From Neobacillus massiliamazoniensis (lineage in GTDB: Bacteria; Bacillota; Bacilli; Bacillales; Cytobacillaceae), in contig NZ_CVRB01000005.1 in assembly GCF_001048695.1 (NCBI RefSeq), positions 62,001 to 126,000 of the forward strand: a stretch of DNA of 64,000 bases, written 5' to 3'. The notes under the pieces were generated by a model. The model was not told the origin of the DNA, made no database searches, and worked only from the letters and a program-made list of their open reading frames with translations. Positions 26,520-35,500 of this stretch are shown here, piece by piece (positions within the stretch are counted from its first letter, which is position 1; every line of letters begins with the position of its first letter). Position numbers and translations under genes: made by a program.

Positions 26520-28298
26520 TTATATTTCCCGAGTCTCTTCCCTTAGCCACACTTTCTCTTCTTCATTTAAATAAGGAGCGAGCTTTATGTATACCTCTTG
26601 ATGATAATTGTTTAACCATAGCTTTTCGCTCTCTGTTAACATATCAATATTGATACCGGCTAAATCAATAGGGCAATACGTGATTGCTTCAAACTTCATA
26701 AATTGACCAAACTCTGTTTTCTCGTCTTCTACTACTAACATCATATTTTCAATTCTTATGCCGTATTTACCTTCTAGGTATATTCCTGGTTCATTCGTAA
26801 TAATCATGCCTTTTTCTAATATAACATTATTATTATTATTCCTTATGCTTTGTGGCCCTTCATGAACATTCAAGAAAAAACCTACTCCATGTCCTGTCCC
26901 GCATTTATAGTCCAAACCATACTGCCAAATTGGTTGTCTTGCTAAAACATCTAAGTTAGAGCCTGTTGCTCCGTATAAATATTTTACTGAGCTTAATGCA
27001 ATAAATCCTTTTAACACCAAAGTAAAATCTCTTTTTTGTTCATCGGTAAGTTTTCCTAAAACAATCGTTCGTGTAATATCTGTTGTTCCATCATAATACT
27101 GTCCGCCTGAATCAATTAAAAAAAGACCTTCATTCTTAAGAGTATATTGCGTTTCTTTATTGGATTTATAATGCATCATCGCAGCATGTTCTTTATAACC
27201 TGCTATCGTATCAAAGCTAGGTCCAACAAATCCTTCCTGCCCCCTTCTGAAATCTTCTAATCTTTCTTCTGCAGTAATCTCTGTAATTTCTTCTTTATCT
27301 ACAGAGTTTTTTAACCATTTTATAAATTTCACCATGGCTAAACCATCTTTTATTTCACACCATTTTAAATTTTTTGTCTCAACTTCATTTTTAATAGCTT
27401 TTAAATTAGTCGTGATGTTAGGACTTTCAATTTTCTTTGTATTACTGTTAATGGCATTATATAATCTGATATTTGTTTTATTCGTATCTAAAATAATGGC
27501 ATCTTCACTTGTAAGATTTTCCAATAATGTTTGTATTTCATGATTCGCTTTTAACTCGACTCCTTCAGCCTCCAGTTCTAATTTAACCAAAGAAGGAACC
27601 TTGCAAGAATCAATAAATAAATAACATTTATGTTCTGCTACGATTACATTAGCTATTACAACTGGATTGGTAGGCACATCGGCCCCTCTTATATTCAAAA
27701 GCCATGCAATGTCATCAAGGGAAGTTAACATATAATAATTCGCTCTTTTATTTTTCATTTCTTCTCTTACTTCATTTAATTTTTCTACTCGTGATTTGCC
27801 TGCATATTTTACGTCATGAGTAAAAATTGGGCCTTTAGGAATCTCCGGTCTATCTTCCCACAGTTCACCAATTAAATCTTGATCCATTTTTAATACGATT
27901 CTCTTTGCTTTTAGATCTTTTTCCATCTTTTTAACCATATCAATTGAAAAAACATTTCCATCAAAGCCCACAATGCTTCCTTCTTTAAGAACATCAGCTA
28001 GCCACTCTGAATAAAATGGTACCCCTGGATCCATCATTCTAAATAATCTGATTCCTGATCTCTCAAGCTGCTTTTCAGCTTGAATATAGTATCTGCCATC
28101 TGTCCATAACCCAGCATCATTTAATGTAATAACTACAGTACCTGCAGACCCTGTAAACCCTGATATCCATTGTCTACATTTCCAATGTTCTGCTACATAT
28201 TCACTCTGATGTGCATCAAAACTGGGAATTATATAAGCATCCATTTGATTTTCTTTCATTAGCTTCCTTAACTTTTCGACCCTATCCCTGATATTCAT
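26520..28298 (-). CDS. Xaa-Pro aminopeptidase (M24B, three-domain type)
   Basis: The 592-residue enzyme has two N-terminal creatinase-like domains (about 1-150 and 155-310) and a C-terminal pita-bread M24 domain. Metal ligands are visible in DSGGQYYDGTTDITRT, GHGVGFFLNVHEGPQ, NEPGIYLEG and KYGIRIENM. The large form is like aminopeptidase P1 and removes the N-terminal residue before proline. TGGAGGTATTAGTA precedes the ATG at 28298, which overlaps the end of the EutH-like gene by 17 bases, so the two are translationally coupled. Together with the XRE-cupin gene it forms a three-gene operon of unusual composition. Confidence 0.9.
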   Translation of the reverse strand: MNIRDRVEKLRKLMKENQMDAYIIPSFDAHQSEYVAEHWKCRQWISGFTGSAGTVVITLNDAGLWTDGRYYIQAEKQLERSGIRLFRMMDPGVPFYSEWLADVLKEGSIVGFDGNVFSIDMVKKMEKDLKAKRIVLKMDQDLIGELWEDRPEIPKGPIFTHDVKYAGKSRVEKLNEVREEMKNKRANYYMLTSLDDIAWLLNIRGADVPTNPVVIANVIVAEHKCYLFIDSCKVPSLVKLELEAEGVELKANHEIQTLLENLTSEDAIILDTNKTNIRLYNAINSNTKKIESPNITTNLKAIKNEVETKNLKWCEIKDGLAMVKFIKWLKNSVDKEEITEITAEERLEDFRRGQEGFVGPSFDTIAGYKEHAAMMHYKSNKETQYTLKNEGLFLIDSGGQYYDGTTDITRTIVLGKLTDEQKRDFTLVLKGFIALSSVKYLYGATGSNLDVLARQPIWQYGLDYKCGTGHGVGFFLNVHEGPQSIRNNNNNVILEKGMIITNEPGIYLEGKYGIRIENMMLVVEDEKTEFGQFMKFEAITYCPIDLAGINIDMLTESEKLWLNNYHQEVYIKLAPYLNEEEKVWLREETREI

Positions 28299-29415
28299 TA
28301 CTAATACCTCCATTTTCCTTAAGACTAATTTCTTTAATTTCACGATCATACAACCATGAGGCTAGCACTATACTAATTATTCCGGAAGTAAGCTTTGATA
28401 TAATAAACGCTCCTAACATTTCTGGGGCTACTCCTGATACAAATCCAAACTGACCACCAAATACAAATGCTCCACTTACTCCAAAGGCAGTACATACGAC
28501 TTTTCCTTTAGGATTCATTTCTTTATATGTTCCAAATATCAACAGGTTACTAGCCAAATTTCCTAGAATCCCCGCTACTGACACTGAATTAATTCCAAAT
28601 TTCTCCCCTATTTCTTTAAAACTATTTTTAAAAATTTGATTAATGAGTGCGAGCATAGGATATGCTCCACCTAAAACAAATGCAATCTTGCCCACTATAA
28701 CTGTACATTCAGATAGTGGTGCTAATCCTGAGAGAAGCCTTACACCAAATATCACATCTATACCTTGTAAAAGCAATCCAACAGTACTCAAACTCATTAT
28801 AAGCTTTCCAAATATATTAAAAACTTTTATAAAAACATGATGAGCTTTTAATAATCCTGCCCCTAAAATAATGGCAAAAACAAATATTGGTACCAGATTC
28901 CATACTAATATGCCGAAATTTATTTTTTGCCATAAGCCTGCTGCAAGACATCCTATAGGTATAGTAATAATTCCAACCAGCACACCCTTAGAAAAATATT
29001 TTTCATCCTCTTTAGAAAGCATCCCTAACGCGACGGGTATTGAAAAACTAATTGTAGCTCCTAAAGTAGATGCGATGATAATTCCTGAGAATGCTCCCAT
29101 TTCCTTTGTTAAGGCTAGCTTATCAGCGATTTGATATCCTCCCATATCTACAGCTAAAAATGCTGCAGGAACGATAGAAGGATCTAAATTAAAAACTCTA
29201 CAGATTGGAATAATCACACCAGATAAAAAATTTGTAAATATAGGAGCTAAAGAAAGTATTCCTATCATGCCAAGCCCCAAAGCCCCCATGGTCTTTATGC
29301 CTTCTTCAAATTTCCCACCCAGTTTCAAATGATTTCCGGTAATATAATCAATAGCTCCGATTACAAAAAAAGAACCGATTAGATATAATACAAATTTATC
29401 CATTATTATTATCAC
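28282..29415 (-). CDS. EutH-like ethanolamine transporter
   Basis: The 377-residue, 10- to 11-helix protein resembles EutH along its length: IGAIDYITGNHLKLGGKFEE near the N-terminus, GLGMIGILSLAPI, VPAAFLAVDMGGYQIADKLA, IIASTLGATISFSIPVALGM and FGVSGAFVFGGQFGFVSGVA. EutH imports ethanolamine in eut operons. No other eut gene is nearby; instead it is coupled to an Xaa-Pro aminopeptidase and preceded by a cupin-type regulator. The substrate may therefore differ. The start is uncertain: ATG at 29415 or at 29403, with only a weak GAAAGTGAT site. Confidence 0.85.
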   Translation of the reverse strand: MIIIMDKFVLYLIGSFFVIGAIDYITGNHLKLGGKFEEGIKTMGALGLGMIGILSLAPIFTNFLSGVIIPICRVFNLDPSIVPAAFLAVDMGGYQIADKLALTKEMGAFSGIIIASTLGATISFSIPVALGMLSKEDEKYFSKGVLVGIITIPIGCLAAGLWQKINFGILVWNLVPIFVFAIILGAGLLKAHHVFIKVFNIFGKLIMSLSTVGLLLQGIDVIFGVRLLSGLAPLSECTVIVGKIAFVLGGAYPMLALINQIFKNSFKEIGEKFGINSVSVAGILGNLASNLLIFGTYKEMNPKGKVVCTAFGVSGAFVFGGQFGFVSGVAPEMLGAFIISKLTSGIISIVLASWLYDREIKEISLKENGGISNEYQG

Positions 29416-29440
29416 TTTCTATTAACTTTATATAATGTCT

Positions 29441-30025
29441 TTACTTATCAGCATCTGTAGTATAAAACTCACTATTGTAGATATAATTAGGAGAATTAAC
29501 AGCTATGAGCTTGACCTTTTTGTTAGTGTAATTAGCCCAATTGTGGGCAATATTTGAGTCCATATGAACACTGTCACCAGGATACACTTCATGCCTCTCA
29601 CCATTTATGTAAACTGTTAATATCCCCTCTAAAACATAAATGAACTCTTCTCCCCCATGCTTATAGGATAATATTTCTTCATCTTTCTTTTGAGGAAGAA
29701 TTTCTATAAGCCTTGGAACAAATTGTTTATTTTCCAAATTTGTACTTAAGCTATACTTAATAAAACCACCTTCTACTGAATCTATTATTTCTTGTTCATA
29801 ACTTCTTAAAACCATGTCTTTTCTTTTACGTGGATAATCAAAAAAATGTGTTAAATGTACTTCCAAAATATCAGCTAGTTTTTCAAGTGAATCAACTGCT
29901 ATAGTAGTAAGCCCCCTTTCTAATTGAGATAGAAATCCAACAGATAGTTCGCTTTTTTCACTTAACTCTTTCAAAGTAATTCCTTTTTCAGCCCTCAATT
30001 TCTTTATTTCCATTCCTATATTCAT
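29441..30025 (-). CDS. XRE-family regulator with cupin sensor domain
   Basis: The 194-residue protein has a Cro/CI-type helix-turn-helix (about residues 5-60, KKLRAEKGITLKELSEKSEL, SVGFLSQLERGLTTIAV) and a C-terminal cupin (about 105-180, KHGGEEFIYVLEGILTVYIN, PGDSVHMDSNIAHNW). Such regulators often control amine, polyamine or sulfur-compound catabolism and bind the substrate in the cupin. It is the first gene of the operon with the EutH-like transporter and the aminopeptidase. The GGGTGA site precedes the ATG at 30025. A pair of inverted repeats upstream is a candidate operator for autoregulation. Confidence 0.9.
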   Translation of the reverse strand: MNIGMEIKKLRAEKGITLKELSEKSELSVGFLSQLERGLTTIAVDSLEKLADILEVHLTHFFDYPRKRKDMVLRSYEQEIIDSVEGGFIKYSLSTNLENKQFVPRLIEILPQKKDEEILSYKHGGEEFIYVLEGILTVYINGERHEVYPGDSVHMDSNIAHNWANYTNKKVKLIAVNSPNYIYNSEFYTTDADK

Positions 30026-30039
30026 AACTTCACCCAAAA

Positions 30040-30115
30040 TTTCATATTTGTGAATATCATATTAAATATCAGCGTAACACGCAAGATATTATGAATTAAT
30101 TTCACAAATATGAAA
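30040..30115 (-). promoter_or_regulatory. candidate operator: exact 15-base inverted repeats
   Basis: TTTCATATTTGTGAA (30040-30054) and its exact reverse complement TTCACAAATATGAAA (30101-30115) lie just before the XRE-cupin gene, 46 bases apart. Two equal half-operators in front of an XRE-type regulator suggest cooperative autoregulation. The assignment is inferred from position and symmetry. Confidence 0.65.
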
Positions 30116-30164
30116 TTCAATTAATTAACGTTATCATATATTCTCTCAAGAACAGTCCGTTAGA

Positions 30165-30230
30165 ATTACACAATCTGGCATAAAAAAAGACGCTAGATCT
30201 ATTAGATCTAGGCGCCTAGATTGTTAAATA
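30165..30230. repeat. dispersed intergenic repeat, hairpin variant
   Basis: CACAATCTGGC is followed by AAAAAAAGACGC, then a CTAGATCTATTAGATCTAG hairpin and GGCGCC. It is a diverged copy of the GACGCG module. Confidence 0.5.
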
Positions 30231-30232
30231 AT

Positions 30233-30445
30233 AGGCTTTGTTAAACGTGACTGTTGATTTGCGCTCCGGGCGCTTCGCTTTCCGCGGGCGTTCCGGGGAG
30301 CCTCCTCGGCGCTTAAGCGCCTGTGGGGTCTCCCCTGCCCCGTACTCCCGCAGGAGTCTCGCGCCTTCCGCTCCAATCAACATAGCGTAAAAATTATCAT
30401 GAACTTTGTACATTTAGTGGTGCCTGTCACCTTATGAGACAGCCT
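30233..30445. repeat. GC-rich MITE-like repeat, copy 2
   Basis: Over 30248-30385 this copy is nearly identical to copy 1 (13770-13965) but lacks the 60-base internal segment. Its ends AGGCT...AGCCT keep only the outer part of the inverted repeat. It includes the GGCGCTTAAGCGCC palindrome and AATCAAC near its right end. No clear target duplication is visible. The 65-codon frame across it is not a gene. Confidence 0.8.
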
Positions 30446-30606
30446 CTTAAAAGGTGTTTAATTTTTGATGTAGATTACTTCACTGCACTGCACTTAAAGT
30501 CGTTTAAATCTAAGAGTTATTCCATAATCGCACCCGATTGTTGAACGTCATTGCTTACATCTCATTCATACAGAAAGGTAAGGGTTTGAAGTTATCTCTC
30601 CCTTTT

Positions 30607-30655
30607 CCCCGACTACACCAGTACGTTCGGCTTTCACCGCATACGGCGTTCCAAC
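30607..30655 (-). ncRNA. group II intron domain V-like relic
   Basis: The minus strand reads GCCGTATGCGGTGAAAGCCG followed by AACGTACTGG and then GTAGTCGGGGAAAAG, which resembles the domain V hairpin and following segment of bacterial group II introns. No reverse transcriptase gene or other domains are nearby, so this is at most a 3' relic. The rest of 30446-30966 holds a repeat core (CACCCGATTGTTGAAC, 30527-30545) and no gene. Confidence 0.45.
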
Positions 30656-30797
30656 TAATCCAATTCGATTTAATCATCAACACTTCTGAAATCGTATTCA
30701 ATTTATTAGTATACGAATGTTGCTTAGTGGGACTTCTTCCTTAGTAACGACTATACCAATCGCTTGTGGTGTTTTTTGTGAGTTTTTAAAAAGTTAC

Positions 30798-30832
30798 AAA
30801 ATCCTCACCGATATCTAGGTGAGGATGATTTT
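30798..30832. terminator. hairpin terminator
   Basis: AAAATCCTCACC pairs with GGTGAGGAT-ATTTT around GATATCTA. It lies 135 bases beyond the end of the glycosyltransferase gene on the minus strand. Confidence 0.65.
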
Positions 30833-30966
30833 GCACATCTCAATATAATTTAACTGCCTTCTTTGACTCCATGCCGTAGCATTTTCGCACAATATAGAGA
30901 GGCAAGTGTTACAACATTTTTTCTGCACAAGCAATCTGAATCGTACACAATCGCCCGTTTGTCGTC

Positions 30967-32943
30967 TTATTTTTTTACATATTCATAAAGCGTCGTTGAA
31001 CCGTTCCTGAAGCCTTGGCCCTGGTTCGAATTCGTTTGGGAGCCTTGCCACTTGGATGCAGGTACGATGACACAATTATTTTTGATCCAATTGGCCACAT
31101 CCGATTGTTGATTGTTAAATGATCTTCCTTGCAAAAGGAAATAACGGATCTGACCTTCGTTTACCAGGTTTTGCAATTTTTCAACCGAAATGGCCGGATC
31201 ACTTCCCATAAATCCTCCCATTGCCATGACAGGAAGACCCGTATCAAGAATAATCGGCGCAGCCGACATAGCGTTTAAGGTTGCTACCAGGTATGTTCCT
31301 TTTTGATAATTTGCCATTAAATAGTTTTCTATTTTTGGATTGGACGTCATCCCGTCTCTTCCATGCTGCGATTGCAGCTCGGGACCGGCAAACGGTTTGG
31401 TCACCGACCCGCCATATTCAATCGGCGTTATCGCCCATGCTGTTGGAGCTGCAAGTAAAGACAGAACACAAGTCAGCAATACAAGGACGGAAATCCCCCG
31501 ATTACCCGGAGCATTTATTTTTTTGACATACATCGAACAAATCAACGTAATCAATGCAAGAACACCTATGGTAATCGAAAGTGGGTCACGCATGGACGGG
31601 TATTTCCATACAACCGAAATTTGAAAGACAATGGTGCACACCATGGCAAGGGGTAAAAACAAACTTTCTTTATTTTCTTTTGCACACCATTGCTCCCACA
31701 TCTGTTTAAAACCTGCTCCCGCCAACGCTGCAATGCCTGGAGCCAGCATCACCATGTAGTAACTGCTGAACCTCTTGGCAATACTGAAAAAGACAAACAT
31801 GGTCAAGACCCATACAGTCCATAAAACAACCGTTTGGCGCTTACGGTCAAGCTGGGTCCGAAAACGTGTACCCCACAAGAGGGCAATGACACTGATGAAA
31901 GCTCCCGGCAAAAGCCAGCTCAGTTGTCCATCTAATTCAGGCGTTGTAAACAACCTAAAAATGCCCGGATTCCCTGTTTGTCCAAATCCTGCAGAATAGT
32001 TCCCCGCATTCCTGTTGTTCATCGACATCCACATTGAGGATGTGCCATTGTTCCCTCCATAGCGGTGTGCTCCACTTAGACCGTTCCCATTACCGAACCG
32101 CTGGCCTTGCTGCGACCCCATGTGGAAATTACCTTGCTGCCCGCGCTGCTGTCCAACAAGCCGATTGATCCCGTTATACCCAATAGCCAGCGTCACCTCC
32201 GAATTATTTTGCGTACTCCCGACATACGGGCGCTTGTTTGCAGGCACCGAATCAACGATCACCGACCAAGATAACGAAACAACCATAAGAACGATGGACG
32301 CGATTAGTAAGTGAACCAGTTTTTTCGTCCAAGTTATATGCGGGGTGAGCAAATAAAAGAGATAAAAGGCCGGTAGTACAAGGAACGCCTCCATCATCTT
32401 AATGTTAAACCCAATCCCGACAATAAAGAATGCGAGCAACAACCATCTTAAATGATGCCGCTCGACCGCTTTGCTCAGTGTCCAAGTAGCAATTAAGGTA
32501 ACGAACATGAGCATACTATCGACTTCATTCGTCCGGTCAGCCGCTACAACAATTGGAGTAAGGGCCAAAAACAAAGCAGCCAGCAGTCCGGCACCACGTC
32601 CAAACACTCGGGACACAAGATGGTACAGTAATGCGACCGATAATACACCGGCCAATGCCTGAGGCAAAAATAAGCTCCATCCCTTAAATCCAAAAATATA
32701 TGCACTTAACGTTTGAAGCCAAAAACTCACCGGCGGTTTATCGATGGTGATAAAACCTTTTGGATCAAAAGAATTGAAGAAAAAGTTGTGCCAACTCTCG
32801 AGCATGCTTTTCACAGCTGCAGAATAATAAGTGTTTCCGATTCCCTCCTGTCCCAGCTTATAAAAATTAAGAATGACAGATAAGAATAGAATGGCTGCCA
32901 ACCCAAGATAATGCCACTTGAATTTTGATTTTACATCGTTCAT
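30967..32943 (-). CDS. GT39/ArnT-like membrane glycosyltransferase (YkcB-type)
   Basis: The 658-residue protein has about 12 transmembrane helices and the dolichol-phosphate-mannose transferase (PMT/ArnT, GT-C) pattern: YYSAAVKSMLESWHNFFFNS in the first extracellular loop, DPKGFITIDKPPVSFWLQTL after it, and ADRTNEVDSMLMFVTL later. These enzymes use a lipid-linked sugar to modify a protein, lipid or wall polymer outside the cell. A low-complexity Gly/Asn/Gln-rich stretch lies around residues 265-325 in a large outer loop, and a soluble domain ends the protein. Compared with B. subtilis ykcA-ykcB, the lipid-linked-sugar synthase partner is absent here. The GGGGG site lies about 15 bases before the ATG. 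Confidence 0.85.
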   Translation of the reverse strand: MNDVKSKFKWHYLGLAAILFLSVILNFYKLGQEGIGNTYYSAAVKSMLESWHNFFFNSFDPKGFITIDKPPVSFWLQTLSAYIFGFKGWSLFLPQALAGVLSVALLYHLVSRVFGRGAGLLAALFLALTPIVVAADRTNEVDSMLMFVTLIATWTLSKAVERHHLRWLLLAFFIVGIGFNIKMMEAFLVLPAFYLFYLLTPHITWTKKLVHLLIASIVLMVVSLSWSVIVDSVPANKRPYVGSTQNNSEVTLAIGYNGINRLVGQQRGQQGNFHMGSQQGQRFGNGNGLSGAHRYGGNNGTSSMWMSMNNRNAGNYSAGFGQTGNPGIFRLFTTPELDGQLSWLLPGAFISVIALLWGTRFRTQLDRKRQTVVLWTVWVLTMFVFFSIAKRFSSYYMVMLAPGIAALAGAGFKQMWEQWCAKENKESLFLPLAMVCTIVFQISVVWKYPSMRDPLSITIGVLALITLICSMYVKKINAPGNRGISVLVLLTCVLSLLAAPTAWAITPIEYGGSVTKPFAGPELQSQHGRDGMTSNPKIENYLMANYQKGTYLVATLNAMSAAPIILDTGLPVMAMGGFMGSDPAISVEKLQNLVNEGQIRYFLLQGRSFNNQQSDVANWIKNNCVIVPASKWQGSQTNSNQGQGFRNGSTTLYEYVKK

Positions 32944-33054
32944 GTAATCTCCGAACCCCCTTTGTTGTATCGGGACAACCTAAGCCAAATACAATGATGG
33001 CCACGCATGTCACCCAACCCAAAATTCATCATAAAGAAAAACGCTTAAAAATCC

Positions 33055-33122
33055 CTTAACATAAAGAAAGAGCACAATTCTTACTACGGAATCTCGCCCT
33101 TTAATGGAATAACTAAAATATG
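33055..33122. repeat. dispersed intergenic repeat, hairpin module
   Basis: TTAACATAAAGAAAGAGC and TCGCCCTTTAATGGAATAAC repeat the arrangement of 4020-4080. Confidence 0.6.
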
Positions 33123-33199
33123 GTCTTACCCTGGCGGGACCCCGTCTTTATGTTTGCTCGTATATTTTCGTTAATATGCGAATGGGAACCATAGATACA

Positions 33200-33844
33200 T
33201 TATTTTAATTTTGCTAAACGACCTGTTAACGGTTCACTCCAATCTTCTGCTAGTTCTGGAACAGCTACAATTTTCTCCATTGCCTCTATATCTTTCCGTC
33301 TATGAAAATATACTTCGTTAGAAAATAGAATAGAAACTGAGTCCGGATGACGTTCTAGCAGTTTTATTTGTGAATCTTTACGAACGATACCTTCTTCAAG
33401 AACGCGACATAAATAACCAGTATAACCGGTCGCTACAATGCGAGGTAAAATCCCAGGAATGCCAAGTCTTTTTGAAATGGTACTGCATGGGATTCGGCTT
33501 TGTGTAACTTGAATAATGGCCTCGCCTATTTGATATGTATCCCCGATGAATACATCACGTTCTAACATATTTGTTACAGTAATGTTTTCACCAAATGTAG
33601 ATGGAGGGAGCGTCGTTTGAAATTCTTGTTCCCACTGTGCGTAATGTTATGGATAGACGCAAACGGCTCGATCAGGTCCACCGTGGAACCTTAGGTCAGC
33701 TACATCGTCTCCCAGAAATCCATCTTTTGATAGGAAAACCTCTTCCGCAAGTTCTTTACAGATACCTGTTGTCATTTCTTTATTTACTCCATATTTCATT
33801 GGTTTCGGTTTACCAATGCTAAAATGAACAAGTTCGATGCCCAT
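33200..33844 (-). pseudogene. MOSC-domain protein (YiiM-like), internal stop
   Basis: The two halves are in the same frame and separated by one TAA at 33647-33649. The first reads MGIELVHFSIGKPKPMKYGV up to GPDRAVCVYP; the second continues HYAQWEQEF with TFGENITVTNMLERDVFIGD and the MOSC cysteine motif SRIPCSTISKRLG. Relatives have Tyr-Glu between the final Pro and His. Loss of three bases from TATGAA would give exactly TAA, so an in-frame deletion probably made the stop. MOSC proteins carry sulfur from a conserved cysteine or act with molybdenum cofactor (YiiM reduces N-hydroxylated bases). Re-initiation at the ATG of 33568 could still make the C-terminal part. Confidence 0.85.
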
Positions 33845-34074
33845 ATATGTTCTCCTTTATGATTGTTTTCAATATTGTTGTAGCTTTGAAATAAAGTTTG
33901 ATCAAACACACCTTACAAACCGGTATTTGACGATAAATAAAAAGAATCCATTTAAAAATAGATTGATCAAAATGGATTCTTTTCAAGTAGATTTACATCT
34001 TGTTTTTATAAAAAATTTTGTTCACTTCTGTGGCCCTTATGCCATTAAAGCACCCCTTTGTTGAAGTGCAATGC

Positions 34075-34656
34075 CTAAAATCCCATAAGATCCTTTACAT
34101 GTTTAGCGTTCTTTTTAGATGTTAGTTTTTCAAGTAATAAAAATGCAACATCAAACGCTGTACCTGGATTTGATGATGTAATAATATTTTCATCTTGAAC
34201 AATTAAATCATTTTGTACTATTGCACCGAAATTCTTTAACTGCTCTTTTCGTTTACTCGTTGGATGACTGTATGTGGTGGCTTTTTTATTTGTAAGAATT
34301 CCGCTTTTACCAAGCGCTAATGATGCAACACAGATACTGGCAATAGGCTTCTGCTTGGCATAAAAATGTTGAATAACATTTAAGAATTCTCTACTGTATG
34401 CATCCCGATAAAAACCAGCTTCTTCAAACCCTCCTGGAATAGCAAGTGCATCAAACTCATCTAATTGAATATCATCAACCGTTTTTTCGGGTATGACAGT
34501 AAAATTCCAAGTACAGGTTAATTTATTCCGAAGACCAACTGTTACGACCTCGGTTGATCCATCTCCCTCCCATTTATTCCAACCTAGTACATCTGTAAAT
34601 ACACTAGCTTCTACTGCTTCAAATCCGTCAGCTAATAATAATAAAATCTTTTTCAT
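34075..34656 (-). CDS. DJ-1/PfpI-family protein
   Basis: The 193-residue protein starts MKKILLLLADGFEAVEASVF and has AIPGGFEEAGFYRD (about 92-105) and the nucleophile elbow ASICVASLAL with Cys about 110. This is the DJ-1/ThiJ/PfpI fold; members are chaperones, deglycase-like or isocyanide-hydratase-like enzymes, and the substrate here is unknown. AGGAGGCGA precedes the ATG. It is divergent from an Lrp/AsnC-type gene with a 142-base shared promoter region, so regulation by that protein is likely. Confidence 0.88.
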   Translation of the reverse strand: MKKILLLLADGFEAVEASVFTDVLGWNKWEGDGSTEVVTVGLRNKLTCTWNFTVIPEKTVDDIQLDEFDALAIPGGFEEAGFYRDAYSREFLNVIQHFYAKQKPIASICVASLALGKSGILTNKKATTYSHPTSKRKEQLKNFGAIVQNDLIVQDENIITSSNPGTAFDVAFLLLEKLTSKKNAKHVKDLMGF

Positions 34657-34798
34657 ATCGCAAATCGCCTCCTGATATCCTCATTTTATACAAATATAGA
34701 AGGCTGATAAATAAGTTTAATAAGGATATTCGATTGTTTGACTTTATTATATTAAGAATTTAGGTTATTCTATTTTATAAAAAAAGGTTGGATAATTT

Positions 34799-35236
34799 AT
34801 GGATCAAATTGATAAAAAAATCGTGGAATTATTACAGTCAAATGCAAAAATTTCAATGAAGGATTTAGCAGAAGCCGTTCACTTATCTTCTCCGTCAGTA
34901 ACTGAGCGAGTACGGAAGTTAGAGGAGCAACAAATTATTGAAGGTTACCATGCACATGTTTCTCTAAAAAAAATGAACCGTCCAATTTCTGCACTTATAT
35001 TGTTTAAATCAAAGGATTGTAAATCATTAGCTAACTTTTGCTATAATCATCCAGATGTACTTGAGTGTTACAGAGTAGCAGGGGAAATTAGCTATATTGT
35101 CAAATTAGCAACGTATTCTGTAGAAAGTTTAGAACAATTTATTGATGATTCAATGCAATATGGTACGCCATCAACGAATATCGTGTTATCTTCTTATGAA
35201 AACAAAATAATTGCTCCCTTTATTAGTGAAGAATAA
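34799..35236 (+). CDS. Lrp/AsnC-family transcriptional regulator
   Basis: The 145-residue protein has the N-terminal HTH (MDQIDKKIVELLQSNAKISM, LAEAVHLSSPSVTERVRKLE; about 1-60) and a C-terminal RAM ligand domain (about 65-140, with VLECYRVAGEISYIVKLATY). It binds DNA as an oligomer in response to an amino acid or related effector. It is divergent from the DJ-1/PfpI gene, its most likely target. It has a single-gene transcript, and a TTGACT box lies about 55 bases before the start. Confidence 0.9.
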   Translation: MDQIDKKIVELLQSNAKISMKDLAEAVHLSSPSVTERVRKLEEQQIIEGYHAHVSLKKMNRPISALILFKSKDCKSLANFCYNHPDVLECYRVAGEISYIVKLATYSVESLEQFIDDSMQYGTPSTNIVLSSYENKIIAPFISEE

Positions 35237-35414
35237 AAATACTGGCATAATCAATTAACTATTGCTTACTCAATAACCCTTTAAAAATAGCCCTGATTTT
35301 TCTGCCTTATATAAAAGAATCAGGGTCTCTAATCGTTTTTATCGTTTTGGGGTAACCCATTTTTATTAGCTTTATGGCGATGGGTCTTACCCCTAAAATC
35401 ATTTATTTTTATTG

Positions 35415-35460
35415 AAATAAAGCTACCCTTTAGTTTAAGTGAATCGATTCACAATCTACA
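35415..35460. repeat. dispersed intergenic repeat, GTTTAAGTG module
   Basis: TAAAGCTACCCTTTAGTTTAAGTG is followed by ATTCACAATC. Confidence 0.6.
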
Positions 35461-35500
35461 CTTTCATAAGTGAAAAAGGTTAAATTTAAACCAAGTAAAA

